NCBI GenBank assembly: GCA_003140215.1
Contig: PLJL01000001.1
Coordinates: forward strand, 562,501-626,500
Direction: 5' to 3'
DNA from: Vulcanimicrobiota bacterium
Lineage (GTDB): Bacteria > Vulcanimicrobiota > Vulcanimicrobiia > Vulcanimicrobiales > Vulcanimicrobiaceae
DNA length: 64,000 nucleotides
Shown: positions 52,471 to 61,720 of the stretch, piece by piece
Position numbering within the stretch: position 1 is the stretch's first letter
How the letters are laid out: the number at the start of each line of letters is the position of its first letter
Notes under the pieces: model-generated
What the model was told of the DNA's origin: nothing
Databases searched by the model: none
The model's input: the letters and a program-made list of their open reading frames with translations, nothing else
Program-made: the position numbers and the translations under genes

Positions 52471-53489
52471 GCAAGCCGAGAGTCCTCTACGTATTGGTCC
52501 AATACCCTCAGCTGTCCGAGACGTACATCCGTGCGGAGATCGAGGCGATCCGCGCCGACTTCGACGTTGAGATCATCTCCTTGATACCCGCCGATTACCC
52601 CTACGCGAACTACTTCCCGTTCAAGCTTCTTCCGACGCGCGCCGAGATCCAGAGCGAGATCGAGCGCTTCCGCCCGCACCTCGTGCACACGCATTGGCTA
52701 CACACGCAACTGGAGCTCGTGATCGATCTTTCGCGCGCGAACGGCATCCCGTTCACGGTGCGTTCGCACTCCTTCGACACGCTCTTCGACGCCGTACCGC
52801 AGCACCTCGCGGCTTCGGTCGAGGCGCTCAACAGCGACCTCTGCCTAGGAGTGTTGACGCTTCCGTTTGCAGTGCAGCGGCTGCGCAACGCGGGCATCGA
52901 CGCCCGTAAGATCAAGGCCGTCTATCCGGCCGTCCAATACGCGGAGTTCCTCGACCGCGGCCCCAACGGCGACGCGGTGATGAACGTCGGAGCATCACTG
53001 CCCAAGAAGAAGTTCGAAGACTTCGTCGCGCTCGGCGCTGCGCTCCCGGGTGTCGAGTTCAACCTCTACTCGATCGGGTACCTATCCGATTCGATCCGTG
53101 CCGTGAACGAGGCGCACGGGAGCCCCGTGAACGTTCGGCGCCCGGTCGAACCGAGCGAGATGCCCGCGGTCTACAAGGCGCACCGCTGGCTGGTGGTGAC
53201 AGCCGACAAGTCGATGGGAACCGTGGGCTGGCCACTGTGCATCGCCGAGGCGCAAGCGAGCGGCGTGGGCGTCTGCGTGCCGAACTTGCGCGAGGACTTG
53301 AAGGACTACGTCGGAGCGAGCGGCTTCTTCTACGACTCGATCGACGAGGTTCGCGAGATCATCTCGCGACCGTATCCGGACCACATGCGCGAAGCGGCGT
53401 ACGTGCAGGCGCGCAAGAGCGACATCGGCATCCATAAGTCGGTGCTCACCGACCTCTGGGAATCTGCTACGCCTGCTGCGCTGAGGTAG
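52467..53489 (+). CDS. Glycosyltransferase, GT-B type
   Basis: 340 residues, GTG start overlapping the truncated upstream frame. Motifs: LVQYPQLSETYIRAEI (start of many wall-polysaccharide GT4 enzymes), PHLVHTHWLHTQLELV, and late GWPLCIAEAQASGVGVCVPNLRE, the donor-site helix. A few expected residues are divergent (KAHRWLVVTADKSMGTVG). It likely assembles a cell-surface sugar polymer. It is partly overlapped by the convergent GT2 gene (23 bases). Confidence 0.85.
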   Translation: MSKPRVLYVLVQYPQLSETYIRAEIEAIRADFDVEIISLIPADYPYANYFPFKLLPTRAEIQSEIERFRPHLVHTHWLHTQLELVIDLSRANGIPFTVRSHSFDTLFDAVPQHLAASVEALNSDLCLGVLTLPFAVQRLRNAGIDARKIKAVYPAVQYAEFLDRGPNGDAVMNVGASLPKKKFEDFVALGAALPGVEFNLYSIGYLSDSIRAVNEAHGSPVNVRRPVEPSEMPAVYKAHRWLVVTADKSMGTVGWPLCIAEAQASGVGVCVPNLREDLKDYVGASGFFYDSIDEVREIISRPYPDHMREAAYVQARKSDIGIHKSVLTDLWESATPAALR

Positions 53490-54417
53490 CTTCGTGCCGG
53501 GCCACCGACCCGGCAAGCTGACGGACGTACCCCGCCGCCAGCTGCATCGGGTTTAGGATCGCAGCGTTGCCGTAGCGCCAGATCGGAACGGGCGCGAGCG
53601 GGTCGTACGTCAGCGTCGGGTCGGTCGGCGTGCCGGCGTCGTCGGCGTAGTTCAGCGCGATCTCGTACACGTCGTCATCACTCCATGCCGGCGCCGATTC
53701 GAGCTTATCGAACAGCCGCCGCTGATGCCAGCCCATGCCCATGCCCACGCCGTCGTGTCCCATCGCGAGATAGGCGCCCCACCCCAGCAGCACCTTTCCT
53801 TGGATCTGGGCCAGGCTGCGCACGGGGAAATGCGCGAGGGCCGCGTCCGCCAGCAGTTCGGACGGCGCGGTGCCGCGTGCGTCGAACGCATAATGGTTCC
53901 CTTGAGAGATCGCGAAGTCTCCGCGTTGTGCGTATCCACGCGAGAGCACGCATTTGGTGTACGCGGGGCTCGCCTCGACCAACCGCCGGTGACGGATGCG
54001 TTCGAGAACGCGCGGCACGTCGGCCGGATCGCGCGGTGTCGGAACGTACGTGAGCCAGGACAGGCGCCCGTTCTGCCCAGGCGAGAGCGCAGCCAGCGAT
54101 CCCTCGAGGGCGTTACGGTCGGTGACCTTTACGAACTCGTCGGCGTCGAGGAGAAAGAGAAAATCCCAGTCCGATTCCGCCGCGGACTGACGGGCGACGC
54201 GGGTCACGGTTTCGTATTGCCGCTTCGGCAATAACGGATCGTGCAGGATCGTGACCGCAAGACCTTCGGCGCGCAGCGCTTCGAGAACGGGCAACGTTCC
54301 ATCGAACGAGGCGTTATCGACGACGGTCAGCGCATCCAGATAGCTGAGGTTATGGCGCACGAACTCCTCGATGACATCGCCTTCGTTCTTGACGCGCGCC
54401 AGCCCATGCAGCTTCAA
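53467..54417 (-). CDS. Glycosyltransferase family 2-type protein (GT2_4)
   Basis: 316 residues. MKLHGLARVKNEGDVIEEFVRHNLSYLDALTVVDNAS is the GT-A start used by PF13704-like enzymes; LFLLDADEF carries the DxD-type metal site. The C-terminal part contains repeated Gly/Met-rich turn GHDGVGMGMGWHQRR. Acceptor unknown. It ends 23 bases into the convergent GT4 gene, so the two transcripts overlap at their tails. Confidence 0.88.
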   Translation of the reverse strand: MKLHGLARVKNEGDVIEEFVRHNLSYLDALTVVDNASFDGTLPVLEALRAEGLAVTILHDPLLPKRQYETVTRVARQSAAESDWDFLFLLDADEFVKVTDRNALEGSLAALSPGQNGRLSWLTYVPTPRDPADVPRVLERIRHRRLVEASPAYTKCVLSRGYAQRGDFAISQGNHYAFDARGTAPSELLADAALAHFPVRSLAQIQGKVLLGWGAYLAMGHDGVGMGMGWHQRRLFDKLESAPAWSDDDVYEIALNYADDAGTPTDPTLTYDPLAPVPIWRYGNAAILNPMQLAAGYVRQLAGSVARHEATSAQQA

Positions 54418-54501
54418 CGAAGTGACGCGTTACAACACTTCCAGACGGCAACCTCCCAACGCCCAGCCGCTGATTCCGGCCCGGCGGCGCAGTTCACCCG
54501 C

Positions 54502-54708
54502 TCAAGAGAAGCGGAATCGCAGCGCAGCGGTGGTTCTCACCGGGCGATGCTGCGCGCACGACACGAGCCGCAGGTCGTAGAAATCGTCACCTTCCGCGGC
54601 GCACCCGCACGGCCATGAAACCGCCGCACGCGGTCCGTGCGCGCACTCGACAGCGAGCCGGTTGGGACGCCCCACCAGGGCGGTCAATTCGCGAAGCGTA
54701 GTCCGCAA
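54502..54708 (-). CDS. Small Cys/His protein A (CxC-x14-CxxH)
   Basis: 68 residues. The TTG at 54708 is chosen because GGAGGTG, a near-perfect ribosome site, sits 5-8 bases upstream; a longer ATG start at 54783 exists. VSWPCGCAAEGDD..LRLVSCAQH contains CGC, 14 residues, then CxxH, a possible zinc or Fe site. It is paralogous to the gene at 54880: GRPxR near the N-terminus and the CxC-x14-CxxH spacing agree exactly. No known family recognised. Confidence 0.6.
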   Translation of the reverse strand: MRTTLRELTALVGRPNRLAVECAHGPRAAVSWPCGCAAEGDDFYDLRLVSCAQHRPVRTTAALRFRFS

Positions 54709-54820
54709 GGTCGTCACCTCCGGAGAGCACGGGTATCGATCGTACGCGGCACGTTCGCGCCCGGTCTGCCTGCGACCGTACATTGCACCGCCCGCCGCCG
54801 GTAGGTGTGCCCATCCTCAC

Positions 54821-54866
54821 AGCGGCGCAGCGCCGCGCGAGAAAGCGGCGCAGCGCCGCGCGAGAA
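54821..54866. repeat. 23-bp tandem repeat (two perfect copies) with hairpins
   Basis: Unit AGCGGCGCAGCGCCGCGCGAGAA (two copies: 54821-54843 and 54844-54866) between the two small Cys/His genes. Each unit contains the inverted repeat GCGGCGC-A-GCGCCGC, so two strong hairpins form in a row; no U-tract follows. May be an RNA-processing or stop element in the minus-strand transcript. Confidence 0.7.
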
Positions 54867-54879
54867 GCCGGCGCCGCGT

Positions 54880-55119
54880 TTAGCCGATCATCCAGTCTCC
54901 GGCGAACTCGGGGACGAACCGGCCGCGCTCTTCGGACGCCGGCGTGCCGTGATCGGGGCAGGCCCGCAGGCTCAGCTCGCGCATCGTCTCGCCGTCGGCA
55001 TGGCAGCCGCAACGCCAGCGTACGCCGACATCTCCGCTACCCTCGCTGAGCCGCGGAAGGTTGATGACGAAGCGGATGGGGCGTCCCAGGCGCTTCAGCA
55101 AGGTGGCGTAGGTCGGCAC
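54880..55119 (-). CDS. Small Cys/His protein B (CxC-x14-CxxH)
   Basis: 79 residues from GTG 55119, with GGGGGGAC upstream. LGRPIRFVINLPRL is followed by VGVRWRCGCHADG..LSLRACPDH, giving CxC-x14-CxxH as in protein A. No signal or membrane segment. Tandem duplicated small metal-binding-like proteins, function unknown. Confidence 0.6.
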   Translation of the reverse strand: MPTYATLLKRLGRPIRFVINLPRLSEGSGDVGVRWRCGCHADGETMRELSLRACPDHGTPASEERGRFVPEFAGDWMIG

Positions 55120-55256
55120 GGCTTTGTCCCCCCGAAGAGTTCGCTCGATGGTTCGAGACTACGGCTCCGGGGGCGACGATCCCATACCTGAAACCGGGTA
55201 CCGTCCCCGGAGCCCAGGCTGCCACCGGCTCGGCCGCAAGTCAACTAAGAAAATAG

Positions 55257-58200
55257 TTAGAATCGGCCCGCGACCGCCTCGAAGCCGCAGAAGGCCGCGA
55301 CCGATCGCAGTTGCTCGACGCTCGAAGCTCGGGTCTCGAACAGCCGCGGCGAGCAGACCAGCACGGCCAGAGCGCGACCGCGCGACAGCGCCACGTTGAA
55401 GCGGTTCTCCTCGAACAAGAAATCCGCGCCGCGCGGGGCGTCGTCGGCGCTCGACGCCGCGACCGAGTAGATCACGGCCGGCGCTTCTTGGCCTTGGAAC
55501 TTGTCGACCGTACCGACCCGGACGCCGTCGCCGAAGCGTTTGCGCAAGCGCCGCCGCAGCAGCCGCACCTGCGCGTTGTACGGCGACACCACCAGCACGT
55601 CGTGGGCGGTGATCGCGTGCTCGGCGCCGAGCCGGTCGGTGAACGTTCCCCCGATCAGCCCGCCCAGGATCTCTTCGACGGCCGCCGCCTCCTCGTCCGA
55701 AGACTGCGCGTTGGACTCGTGCACGACCGGAACGTAGCGCAGTCCCGCGCCGGCGAACCACGGCGCATCGATGCGCTGCCGCGCGCACGACGCCGCCGCG
55801 CACAACCGCCCCTCGTACACCATCTCCGAAACGAACTCGCACAGAGCCGGGTGCATGCGAAACGTGCGATCCAGAAAGACGCCGCGGTCTTCGGGGATCG
55901 TGCCGCGCGGCGCGAGGCTGCCGGGCTCGGCGAGCAAGTGCTCGAGCACCGAGGCGCCGACGCCGTCGGGATGGGTGCCGACGGAAACGTGCGCGAGCTG
56001 TAACGGATCGCCGAGCAGGATGACGTTGTCGGCGTTCGTCGCCATCGCGAGCGCGTCGGCGAGCGCGACCTGGCCGGCTTCGTCGATCACCAGATAGTCG
56101 ACGCGCGCGAGGTCGTCGCGCGAGAACAGCCACGATGTCCCCGCGACCAGCTCGTACTCGCCGAACGCTGCGTTCTTCTCGGCGTTCTCGATGAACGACT
56201 CCGGGCGAATCGACTCGAACGGCGAGTCGGGATTGGCCTTGTCGCACTTCTTGACGCCGCGGAAGACCTCGCCGCGCTCGTCGACCGCGGCCTCGACCGC
56301 GTGCAGCAGGTTGTTGATCGCCTTGTGGCTGTTCGAGGTGACGCCGACGCGCTTGCCGGCGGCGAGCAGCGTGGCGATGACGTGTGCGCCGTCGAAGGTC
56401 TTGCCGGTGCCGGGCGGGCCTTGCACCGCGAGCGCGCTGCGGTCGAGGCGCAACGCGAGGCTGGCGATGTCGGCCGGATCGATCGCTTCGGCGCCGGGAC
56501 GAATCTGCGGCTGCACCCGGTCGCCCTCGTGGAGCCCGGTGATGCGCGGCCGGGCGCGGCGCAGGATCTCCGATGCGGCGGGATACGCAACGGTCTGCGT
56601 GCCGTCGAGCGCGGCCTGCGCGAGCCGGAGCAGCGCGGCCTGCTGCACGCCGGTGTAGATCGGCCCGCCGGGCACCAGCGCGCGCGGATGCGGATCGTGC
56701 GGCCACTTCTTGACCCGCACGAGACGCGCGTCTTCGTCGACCTGCACGACCTCGAGCGCGGCGGCGTCGCGGCGGTCGACGTCGAGGAACGAGCCCGGGC
56801 CGACCTTGTGCTGCTGCACCGGAAACCGGTACGTGTACGTCGCGCGCGTCCCGCGCCGTGTCGGTTCGAGCGCTGGAAACTCGGTTGCGAGCTCGAGCTC
56901 GCCGAGCGCGTCGGAATCGTCGACGAACGTATCGTCGGGCGCGCGCTCGTAGCGGTCGAACAGCGCCCACCAGACCGGCTTCTCTTCGCGCCGGTGGTAG
57001 CCGGCGAGGTGCGCCAGCAGCTCGCGCTCCGACCCCGGCGGCGCGTCGGCCAGGAGCGCGAGCTGGACGTCGTTGAGCCGGCGCAGCTCGCGCAGCTTCT
57101 CCTCGGTGGGCAGCTTCGGGTCGCGCTCGGCGCGGAACGCGATCTCGAGCGCGTAGCTCGAACGCGCCTCGTCGCGCAGCTGCAGCAGCCACTCGTGCAG
57201 GCGGCGGGTCGAGATGCAGTCTTCTTCGTTGTACCGCACGATGTCGCGCCGGCGCGCGGGGTCGCGGTCGAGCAGGTACTCCTCGAACGCGACGATCGAC
57301 TGATCGCCCTGGCGCACGTCGGCGTCGCGTACGAACCCGTAGAACAACTCGAGCTTCTTGATCGAGTAGCCTTCCTGCGACTGCGCGAGTGCGCCCTTGA
57401 CGACCGCGTACAGATCGACCAGTACCTCGCCACGCAGCAGTTCGTCGACCTCTTCCTCGCGGGTGCCGTGCCGCATCGCGAGCCGGCGCAGCGCCGTCTT
57501 TTCGTACGCCGCGTAGTGGTAGACGTGCGCGCGCGGATGCTGCCTGCGGTGCGCCATGAGCCAGCCGACGAAACGCTCGAACGCAGCGCGCTCTTGCGTC
57601 CGCGTCTCGCCCCAGAACTCACGATACGGCTCGCGCGCATCTTCGGGGACGAACGCGCCGAACAGATATTCCAGCCCCTTGCCGGCCTCGTAGAGCGGGT
57701 CGCCTTCCATGTCGAAGTACACGTCGCCGCCGGCCGGCGGCGGCAGTGCACCGAATCCGTGCAGCTCGCGCGGCGCCAGCAACTCGTACGAAGGCCGGCC
57801 CGTCGCGCGCTGATGCAGCTGCAGCGATGCTTGCCGCTGCAACGTCGCGAAGGTCTTTTCCACCACCCCGGGCGGACGCGCCGCCGCGCTCGCGGTGGCC
57901 AAGCCTTCGAGCGTGGCGATGCCGCCGGCAGCGAGCCGCTGCGTTTGGTCGCGCCGTATCCCCGCCACCAGCGAGAGGTGATCGACGCCGCGCCGCACCG
58001 CATCGCACTGCGCTTCCCAACCGCACTGTCCGCACGCGGTCACGCGGTCGGGGACCGCGGCAGGGTCGAGCGTCGCGAGCGCCGCTTCGAAGCGGCGCTT
58101 GGCCGCACGCACGTACGCGACGTAACGGCTGGGATCGTACGTCGTTTCATGGCCGTCGCCGAAGAGCGCGCGCACGCGCCGGGGCAGCGCGCCCTGGACG

Positions 58201-58679
58201 GCGGCGAGCAGGTCGGCGTACACGCACAGCTGGACGATGAACTCGGGCTTCTCGGCGGTCGCCAACTTCGTGTCGGCGACCTCGTACGACCACGCCCCGA
58301 GCCGGCTGGCTTCCTCGACGCGCAACAGGAAGTCGGCGCGCCCGGTCCAGGCGCCGTCGAGGAACGAGGCTTGGTAGATCGCCGGCGCACCGCTCGCCAT
58401 GGCGACCCGTGTCGCCTCGACCGCGCGCGCCAGGTCGCGGGCGGTGTTGTCGCCTTCGGGGACGCGCACGACGGCGACCCCGCTCGCTTCGAGACGTTCG
58501 AGCACGCGCCGCTCGTGCTCGCGCCCCTTGCGCGCGATGATCTCGAGCGTGGGATCGTCCTCGGGCCGCGCGTCGCCGCGGGCGAGCGCGCGCCGGTTCA
58601 GCGCGACCCGATGCGGGCACGCCAGGTAGTCGTTGAGGTCGGAGGCCGCGAGGACGACCCGGCCGTCAACGAGGCGCAC
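55257..58679 (-). CDS. TM0106-type RecB-like nuclease fused to SF1 helicase
   Basis: 1140 residues from GTG 58679. The N-terminal PD-(D/E)XK/RecB-like nuclease has DLNDYLACPHRV, ADFLLRVEE..YEVADTKLA and the Cys set (CPH.., CGQCGWEAQC) of an Fe-S-bound nuclease. A DEDD-like RNase H fold follows (GGDVYFDMEGDPLYEAG, YNEEDCISTRRLHEWL). The C-terminal SF1 helicase has GPPGTGKTFDGAHVIATLLAAG, VIDEAGQVALADAL, LLGDPLQLAHV and GTVDKFQGQEAPAVIYS. Such proteins process DNA or RNA ends; exact role is unknown, with defence a possibility. Confidence 0.9.
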   Translation of the reverse strand: MRLVDGRVVLAASDLNDYLACPHRVALNRRALARGDARPEDDPTLEIIARKGREHERRVLERLEASGVAVVRVPEGDNTARDLARAVEATRVAMASGAPAIYQASFLDGAWTGRADFLLRVEEASRLGAWSYEVADTKLATAEKPEFIVQLCVYADLLAAVQGALPRRVRALFGDGHETTYDPSRYVAYVRAAKRRFEAALATLDPAAVPDRVTACGQCGWEAQCDAVRRGVDHLSLVAGIRRDQTQRLAAGGIATLEGLATASAAARPPGVVEKTFATLQRQASLQLHQRATGRPSYELLAPRELHGFGALPPPAGGDVYFDMEGDPLYEAGKGLEYLFGAFVPEDAREPYREFWGETRTQERAAFERFVGWLMAHRRQHPRAHVYHYAAYEKTALRRLAMRHGTREEEVDELLRGEVLVDLYAVVKGALAQSQEGYSIKKLELFYGFVRDADVRQGDQSIVAFEEYLLDRDPARRRDIVRYNEEDCISTRRLHEWLLQLRDEARSSYALEIAFRAERDPKLPTEEKLRELRRLNDVQLALLADAPPGSERELLAHLAGYHRREEKPVWWALFDRYERAPDDTFVDDSDALGELELATEFPALEPTRRGTRATYTYRFPVQQHKVGPGSFLDVDRRDAAALEVVQVDEDARLVRVKKWPHDPHPRALVPGGPIYTGVQQAALLRLAQAALDGTQTVAYPAASEILRRARPRITGLHEGDRVQPQIRPGAEAIDPADIASLALRLDRSALAVQGPPGTGKTFDGAHVIATLLAAGKRVGVTSNSHKAINNLLHAVEAAVDERGEVFRGVKKCDKANPDSPFESIRPESFIENAEKNAAFGEYELVAGTSWLFSRDDLARVDYLVIDEAGQVALADALAMATNADNVILLGDPLQLAHVSVGTHPDGVGASVLEHLLAEPGSLAPRGTIPEDRGVFLDRTFRMHPALCEFVSEMVYEGRLCAAASCARQRIDAPWFAGAGLRYVPVVHESNAQSSDEEAAAVEEILGGLIGGTFTDRLGAEHAITAHDVLVVSPYNAQVRLLRRRLRKRFGDGVRVGTVDKFQGQEAPAVIYSVAASSADDAPRGADFLFEENRFNVALSRGRALAVLVCSPRLFETRASSVEQLRSVAAFCGFEAVAGRF

Positions 58680-58765
58680 GCATCACCATTGCCAGGCTCA
58701 TACGACGATGGTAGGCGGTGTCCGTGCCAGGCGGGTGGCAGTCCCGCCCGTCGAACTCTGGCCGC

Positions 58766-59224
58766 ATGGAACACCCGCGCTGGAAGTTCGACGGCGTTCG
58801 CGTCGTCCACGGCTGCGACCTCGACCCGAACACGCCGCAGACCAGCGGGATGAACCGGGCGGCCGCGATCACGACCGCCAGCGCCGGCGCCCGCAAGCTC
58901 TGGGCCGGGACGGTCGTCATCGAGCCCGACGCTAAGACCGGCGCCCATCACCACGGCGACCTCGAGAGCGTCATCTACGTCGTGAAGGGCCACGCCCGGA
59001 TGCGCTGGGGCGAGCGCTTGGAGTTCACAGCCGAGGCCGGCCCGGGCGATTTCATCTTCGTGCCGCCGTACGTCCCGCACCAGGAGATGAACGCCTCGCC
59101 CGGCGAGGCACTCGAGTGCGTGCTCGTCCGCAGCGGCCAGGAGCCCGTGGTGGTCAACCTCGACGTGGCCGCTGCCGACGATCCCCAGACCGTCCGCTGG
59201 ATCGACGACATACACCGAACTTAA
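58766..59224 (+). CDS. Cupin-domain protein
   Basis: 152 residues from the ATG at 58766. Cupin motif 1: GAHHHGDLESVIYVVKGHARMRWG (HxH..E..G), motif 2: GDFIFVPPYVPHQEMN. It binds a divalent metal in a small beta-barrel and is probably cytoplasmic. Related proteins include sugar isomerases and dioxygenases, too broad to name. Divergent from the nuclease-helicase. Confidence 0.88.
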   Translation: MEHPRWKFDGVRVVHGCDLDPNTPQTSGMNRAAAITTASAGARKLWAGTVVIEPDAKTGAHHHGDLESVIYVVKGHARMRWGERLEFTAEAGPGDFIFVPPYVPHQEMNASPGEALECVLVRSGQEPVVVNLDVAAADDPQTVRWIDDIHRT

Positions 59225-59318
59225 CATTCCGACGCGTTCCGTACGGTCCGGGTCACGTTTCGGCCAGGACCGCGCAGGCAAGGAGGCCGGGGCCGGATCG
59301 GTGCGAAGGGTGCATTCG

Positions 59319-60098
59319 ATGTTCCGGATTTTCTCGCTGCGTCACACCGCAGCGCTGTTCGTCTTATGCGCCGCGCCGCTTACTGCAACGCCGGCTACGG
59401 CGAGCCCGCTCGCCCCGGGCCCTCGGCCGGCCAGCGAGTCGAGCTACGCCGCGGTGCTGCGCACGATCAATCCGCAACTGCCGGTGAAAAAGGCGCGCGC
59501 CTACGCCCGCTCGGTGATGGCGAACGCTTGGCGCACGCACCTCGACCCGCGCTTCATCATGTCGATCGTCACGGTCGAGTCGCGCTGGCGCGCGAACGCC
59601 GTCTCGCGCTCCGGCGCGCGCGGCCTGGGACAACTGATGCCCGCGACGGCCGCCGGTCTGGGCGTCAACGCCTGGAGCCCGTCGGAGAATCTACGCGGGA
59701 CCTCCGCCTACCTCAAGTCGCTGATGGACCATTTCGCCAAGAAGCCCAACGGAACCACGTTGGCGATCGCCGGATACAACGCCGGGCCCAAGGCTGTCGA
59801 ACGCTATCGCGGGATCCCGCCCTACGCCGAGACGCAACAATACGTCGTGCGCGTGCTGCGGGTGTGGAAGCAGCTCAACGTGCGCATCGGCCGCGCGTTT
59901 GCGGCGCCGGTAGCGGCGATCGTGGTCCGTCCCGCCGCGCCGCTACCCGACATCCGCCAATGGGTCAGCGAGTCGAACTCGGTATTGCCCGCGACCGCTC
60001 AAGCAGTCGAAGCGACACCGAATCCGGCGCTGGCCCCGCATGCGGACGCGCCCCCGACCACCTCCCCCGCCGGCGAGAGCGTCGACCCGGTCAAGTAG
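59319..60098 (+). CDS. Lytic transglycosylase (SLT), exported
   Basis: 259 residues, ATG with GAAGGG 8 bases upstream (a GTG at 59301 is alternative). Signal peptide HTAALFVLCAAPLTATPATA. Catalytic Glu near residue 87 in IVTVESRWRANAVSRSGARGLGQLMPATAAGL, and GYNAGPKAVERYRGIPPYAETQQYV, as in Slt70/MltE. It cuts peptidoglycan glycan chains to anhydromuropeptides. C-terminal 60 residues are Pro/Ala-rich and unstructured. Confidence 0.93.
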   Translation: MFRIFSLRHTAALFVLCAAPLTATPATASPLAPGPRPASESSYAAVLRTINPQLPVKKARAYARSVMANAWRTHLDPRFIMSIVTVESRWRANAVSRSGARGLGQLMPATAAGLGVNAWSPSENLRGTSAYLKSLMDHFAKKPNGTTLAIAGYNAGPKAVERYRGIPPYAETQQYVVRVLRVWKQLNVRIGRAFAAPVAAIVVRPAAPLPDIRQWVSESNSVLPATAQAVEATPNPALAPHADAPPTTSPAGESVDPVK

Positions 60099-60155
60099 CA
60101 ACCGGCTGCGCGGGTTGACGCAACCGACCCGCATCCCCGTCCTGTCGGGACTCAT

Positions 60156-61154
60156 ATGAGGACGGACGGCGCGGTCCCCGACACGATGCGGGCGGCCGTG
60201 ATCGACGCGTTCGGCGGTCCGGAGCGGCTGGTGATACGTGACGTGCCCGTCCCTGACGTCGCGGCGAACGAGGTCCTCATCCGCGTCGATACCGCCGGCG
60301 TCGGCGTCTGGGACGCCACGACGCGGCGCGGAGAATGGGCCGACGGCCGCGATCGCTTCCCGCTGGTGCTCGGTGCCGACGGTTCGGGCACGATCGCCGC
60401 GCTGGGCGACGACGTGCAGGGCCTGCGCCTGGGTGACGCGGTGATCGGCTACGCCTACGGCGACGCGAAGGGCGGTTTCTACGCCGAATATGCGGCGCTC
60501 GATGCCGGACACGTAGCGCCGATCCCGGTCTCGTTGGACTTTCGCGAAGCCGGCGGGATCGCGGTAACCGGACTGACCGCGCTCGCCGGCATCGACGACG
60601 CGCTCGAGCTGCGTCCGGGCGACGTCGTGCTCATCCACGGTGCGACCGGCGGTGTCGGCACGATGGCGGTGCAGTTCGCGAAGCGGCGCGGAGCGCACGT
60701 CGTCGCGACGGCGAACGGCGGGGAGGGTCGCGAACTGCTGCGCCGGCTCGGCGTCGACGACGCCATCGACACGCAACACGACGACGTGCTCGCCGCGGTG
60801 CGGCGCGTGCTGCCCGCCGGCGTGGACGCGATTCTCGCGCTCACCGGCGGCGCGTCGCTCGAACGCTGCCTACCCGCGCTACGCGCGGGTGGGCGGCTCG
60901 CCCACCCCAACGGTGTGGACGCACCGGCCCCCGCCGGGATTCGCGCGACGGCGTTCGACAGCGCGCCGAACCCCGCCGCGTTCGCGCGGCTCAGCGCGCT
61001 CGTCGACGAAGCGCCGATCGCCTTCCCGATTGCGGCGACCTACTCGCTCGACGACGCCGCCGAGGCCCATCGCCGCCTCGAACGCGGGCACGTCCTGGGC
61101 AAGATCGTACTCGTGGTCGATGCCCGCGAAGACGTGATCGAGAAGGTCGCCTAG
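60156..61154 (+). CDS. NAD(P)H-dependent MDR alcohol dehydrogenase/quinone reductase
   Basis: 332 residues (ATG 60156; an internal ATG at 60186 may be the real start). GroES-like N-terminus (VLIRVDTAGVGVWDATTR, LVLGADGSGTIAALG), Rossmann GATGGVGTMAVQFAKRRGAHVV. No zinc-ligand cysteines, so zinc-free quinone reductase type. No operon partner on this strand; the hemerythrin gene converges 7 bases on. A second copy of this family lies at 1869. Confidence 0.88.
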   Translation: MRTDGAVPDTMRAAVIDAFGGPERLVIRDVPVPDVAANEVLIRVDTAGVGVWDATTRRGEWADGRDRFPLVLGADGSGTIAALGDDVQGLRLGDAVIGYAYGDAKGGFYAEYAALDAGHVAPIPVSLDFREAGGIAVTGLTALAGIDDALELRPGDVVLIHGATGGVGTMAVQFAKRRGAHVVATANGGEGRELLRRLGVDDAIDTQHDDVLAAVRRVLPAGVDAILALTGGASLERCLPALRAGGRLAHPNGVDAPAPAGIRATAFDSAPNPAAFARLSALVDEAPIAFPIAATYSLDDAAEAHRRLERGHVLGKIVLVVDAREDVIEKVA

Positions 61155-61161
61155 CCGCGGA

Positions 61162-61638
61162 TCAGACGCGCGCGGGCTGCGCTCCCAGCTGCTCTTTCAT
61201 CTCCGCCATGCGCCGTCCCATTTCGAGCATTTCGTTCTCGTCGAACAGCTCTTGCGCGCCGGGGAACAGCTTGGACTCTTCCTCCTTGACGTGATGCTCG
61301 ATCAACTCGCTGAGCGCTTTGATCTTCGGCTTGAACGATTCGTCGGTCGAATCGACGGCCTCGATGTCGGCGATGACCTTCTTGGCCGCCGAGTGCTCCT
61401 CGTACGACTCGAGTACGAGATCTCGCTCTTCCTTTTCGCCGCGCTTGGTGCGCGCTTGGATCGCGGGATAGAAAACCTTTTCTTCGATCTCGGCGTGCAC
61501 TTTGAGCGCCTGGCAGATCTCGTCTCCGAGTTTCTGCAATTGCGCGGTCGCGCGGTCGGAGCACTCTTCAACATCTTTGAAGAGGCCTTTGACGGTCTTG
61601 TGGTCGGCTTTGAGAAGGGCGACGGCGTCCTGTTTCAT
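61162..61638 (-). CDS. Hemerythrin-like (HHE) protein
   Basis: 158 residues, ATG 61638. HHE cation-binding pattern: LKADHKTVKGLF, KVHAEIEEKVFYPAIQ, SYEEHSAAKKVIADI, ELIEHHVKEEESKLFPGAQEL, which places the His and Glu iron ligands on a four-helix bundle. Roles include oxygen or iron binding and stress defence. Cytoplasmic. An upstream gene for an extracytoplasmic lipoprotein lies 82 bases away. Confidence 0.93.
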   Translation of the reverse strand: MKQDAVALLKADHKTVKGLFKDVEECSDRATAQLQKLGDEICQALKVHAEIEEKVFYPAIQARTKRGEKEERDLVLESYEEHSAAKKVIADIEAVDSTDESFKPKIKALSELIEHHVKEEESKLFPGAQELFDENEMLEMGRRMAEMKEQLGAQPARV

Positions 61639-61698
61639 GCCAAGCTCTTGCCCACCGCGAGCACGCGCGTACGCGGGGCGCTCGCCTGCTGCCCGCGC

Positions 61699-61716
61699 CG
61701 CAACCTTACGGTTGCG
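61699..61716. terminator. Hairpin downstream of lipoprotein gene
   Basis: CGCAACC-TTAC-GGTTGCG stem-loop 5 bases past the lipoprotein stop on the minus strand; no U-tract, so weak. Confidence 0.3.
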
Positions 61717-61720
61717 AACG

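Noticed and set aside
54821..54866. 23-bp tandem copies as a CRISPR
   Set aside because: Only two copies with no spacer between them, and each is itself a GC hairpin.
56301..58853. 850-residue plus-strand ORF opposite the nuclease-helicase
   Set aside because: Antisense shadow; Arg/Asp/Val-rich without motifs; the minus strand encodes complete nuclease and helicase signatures.
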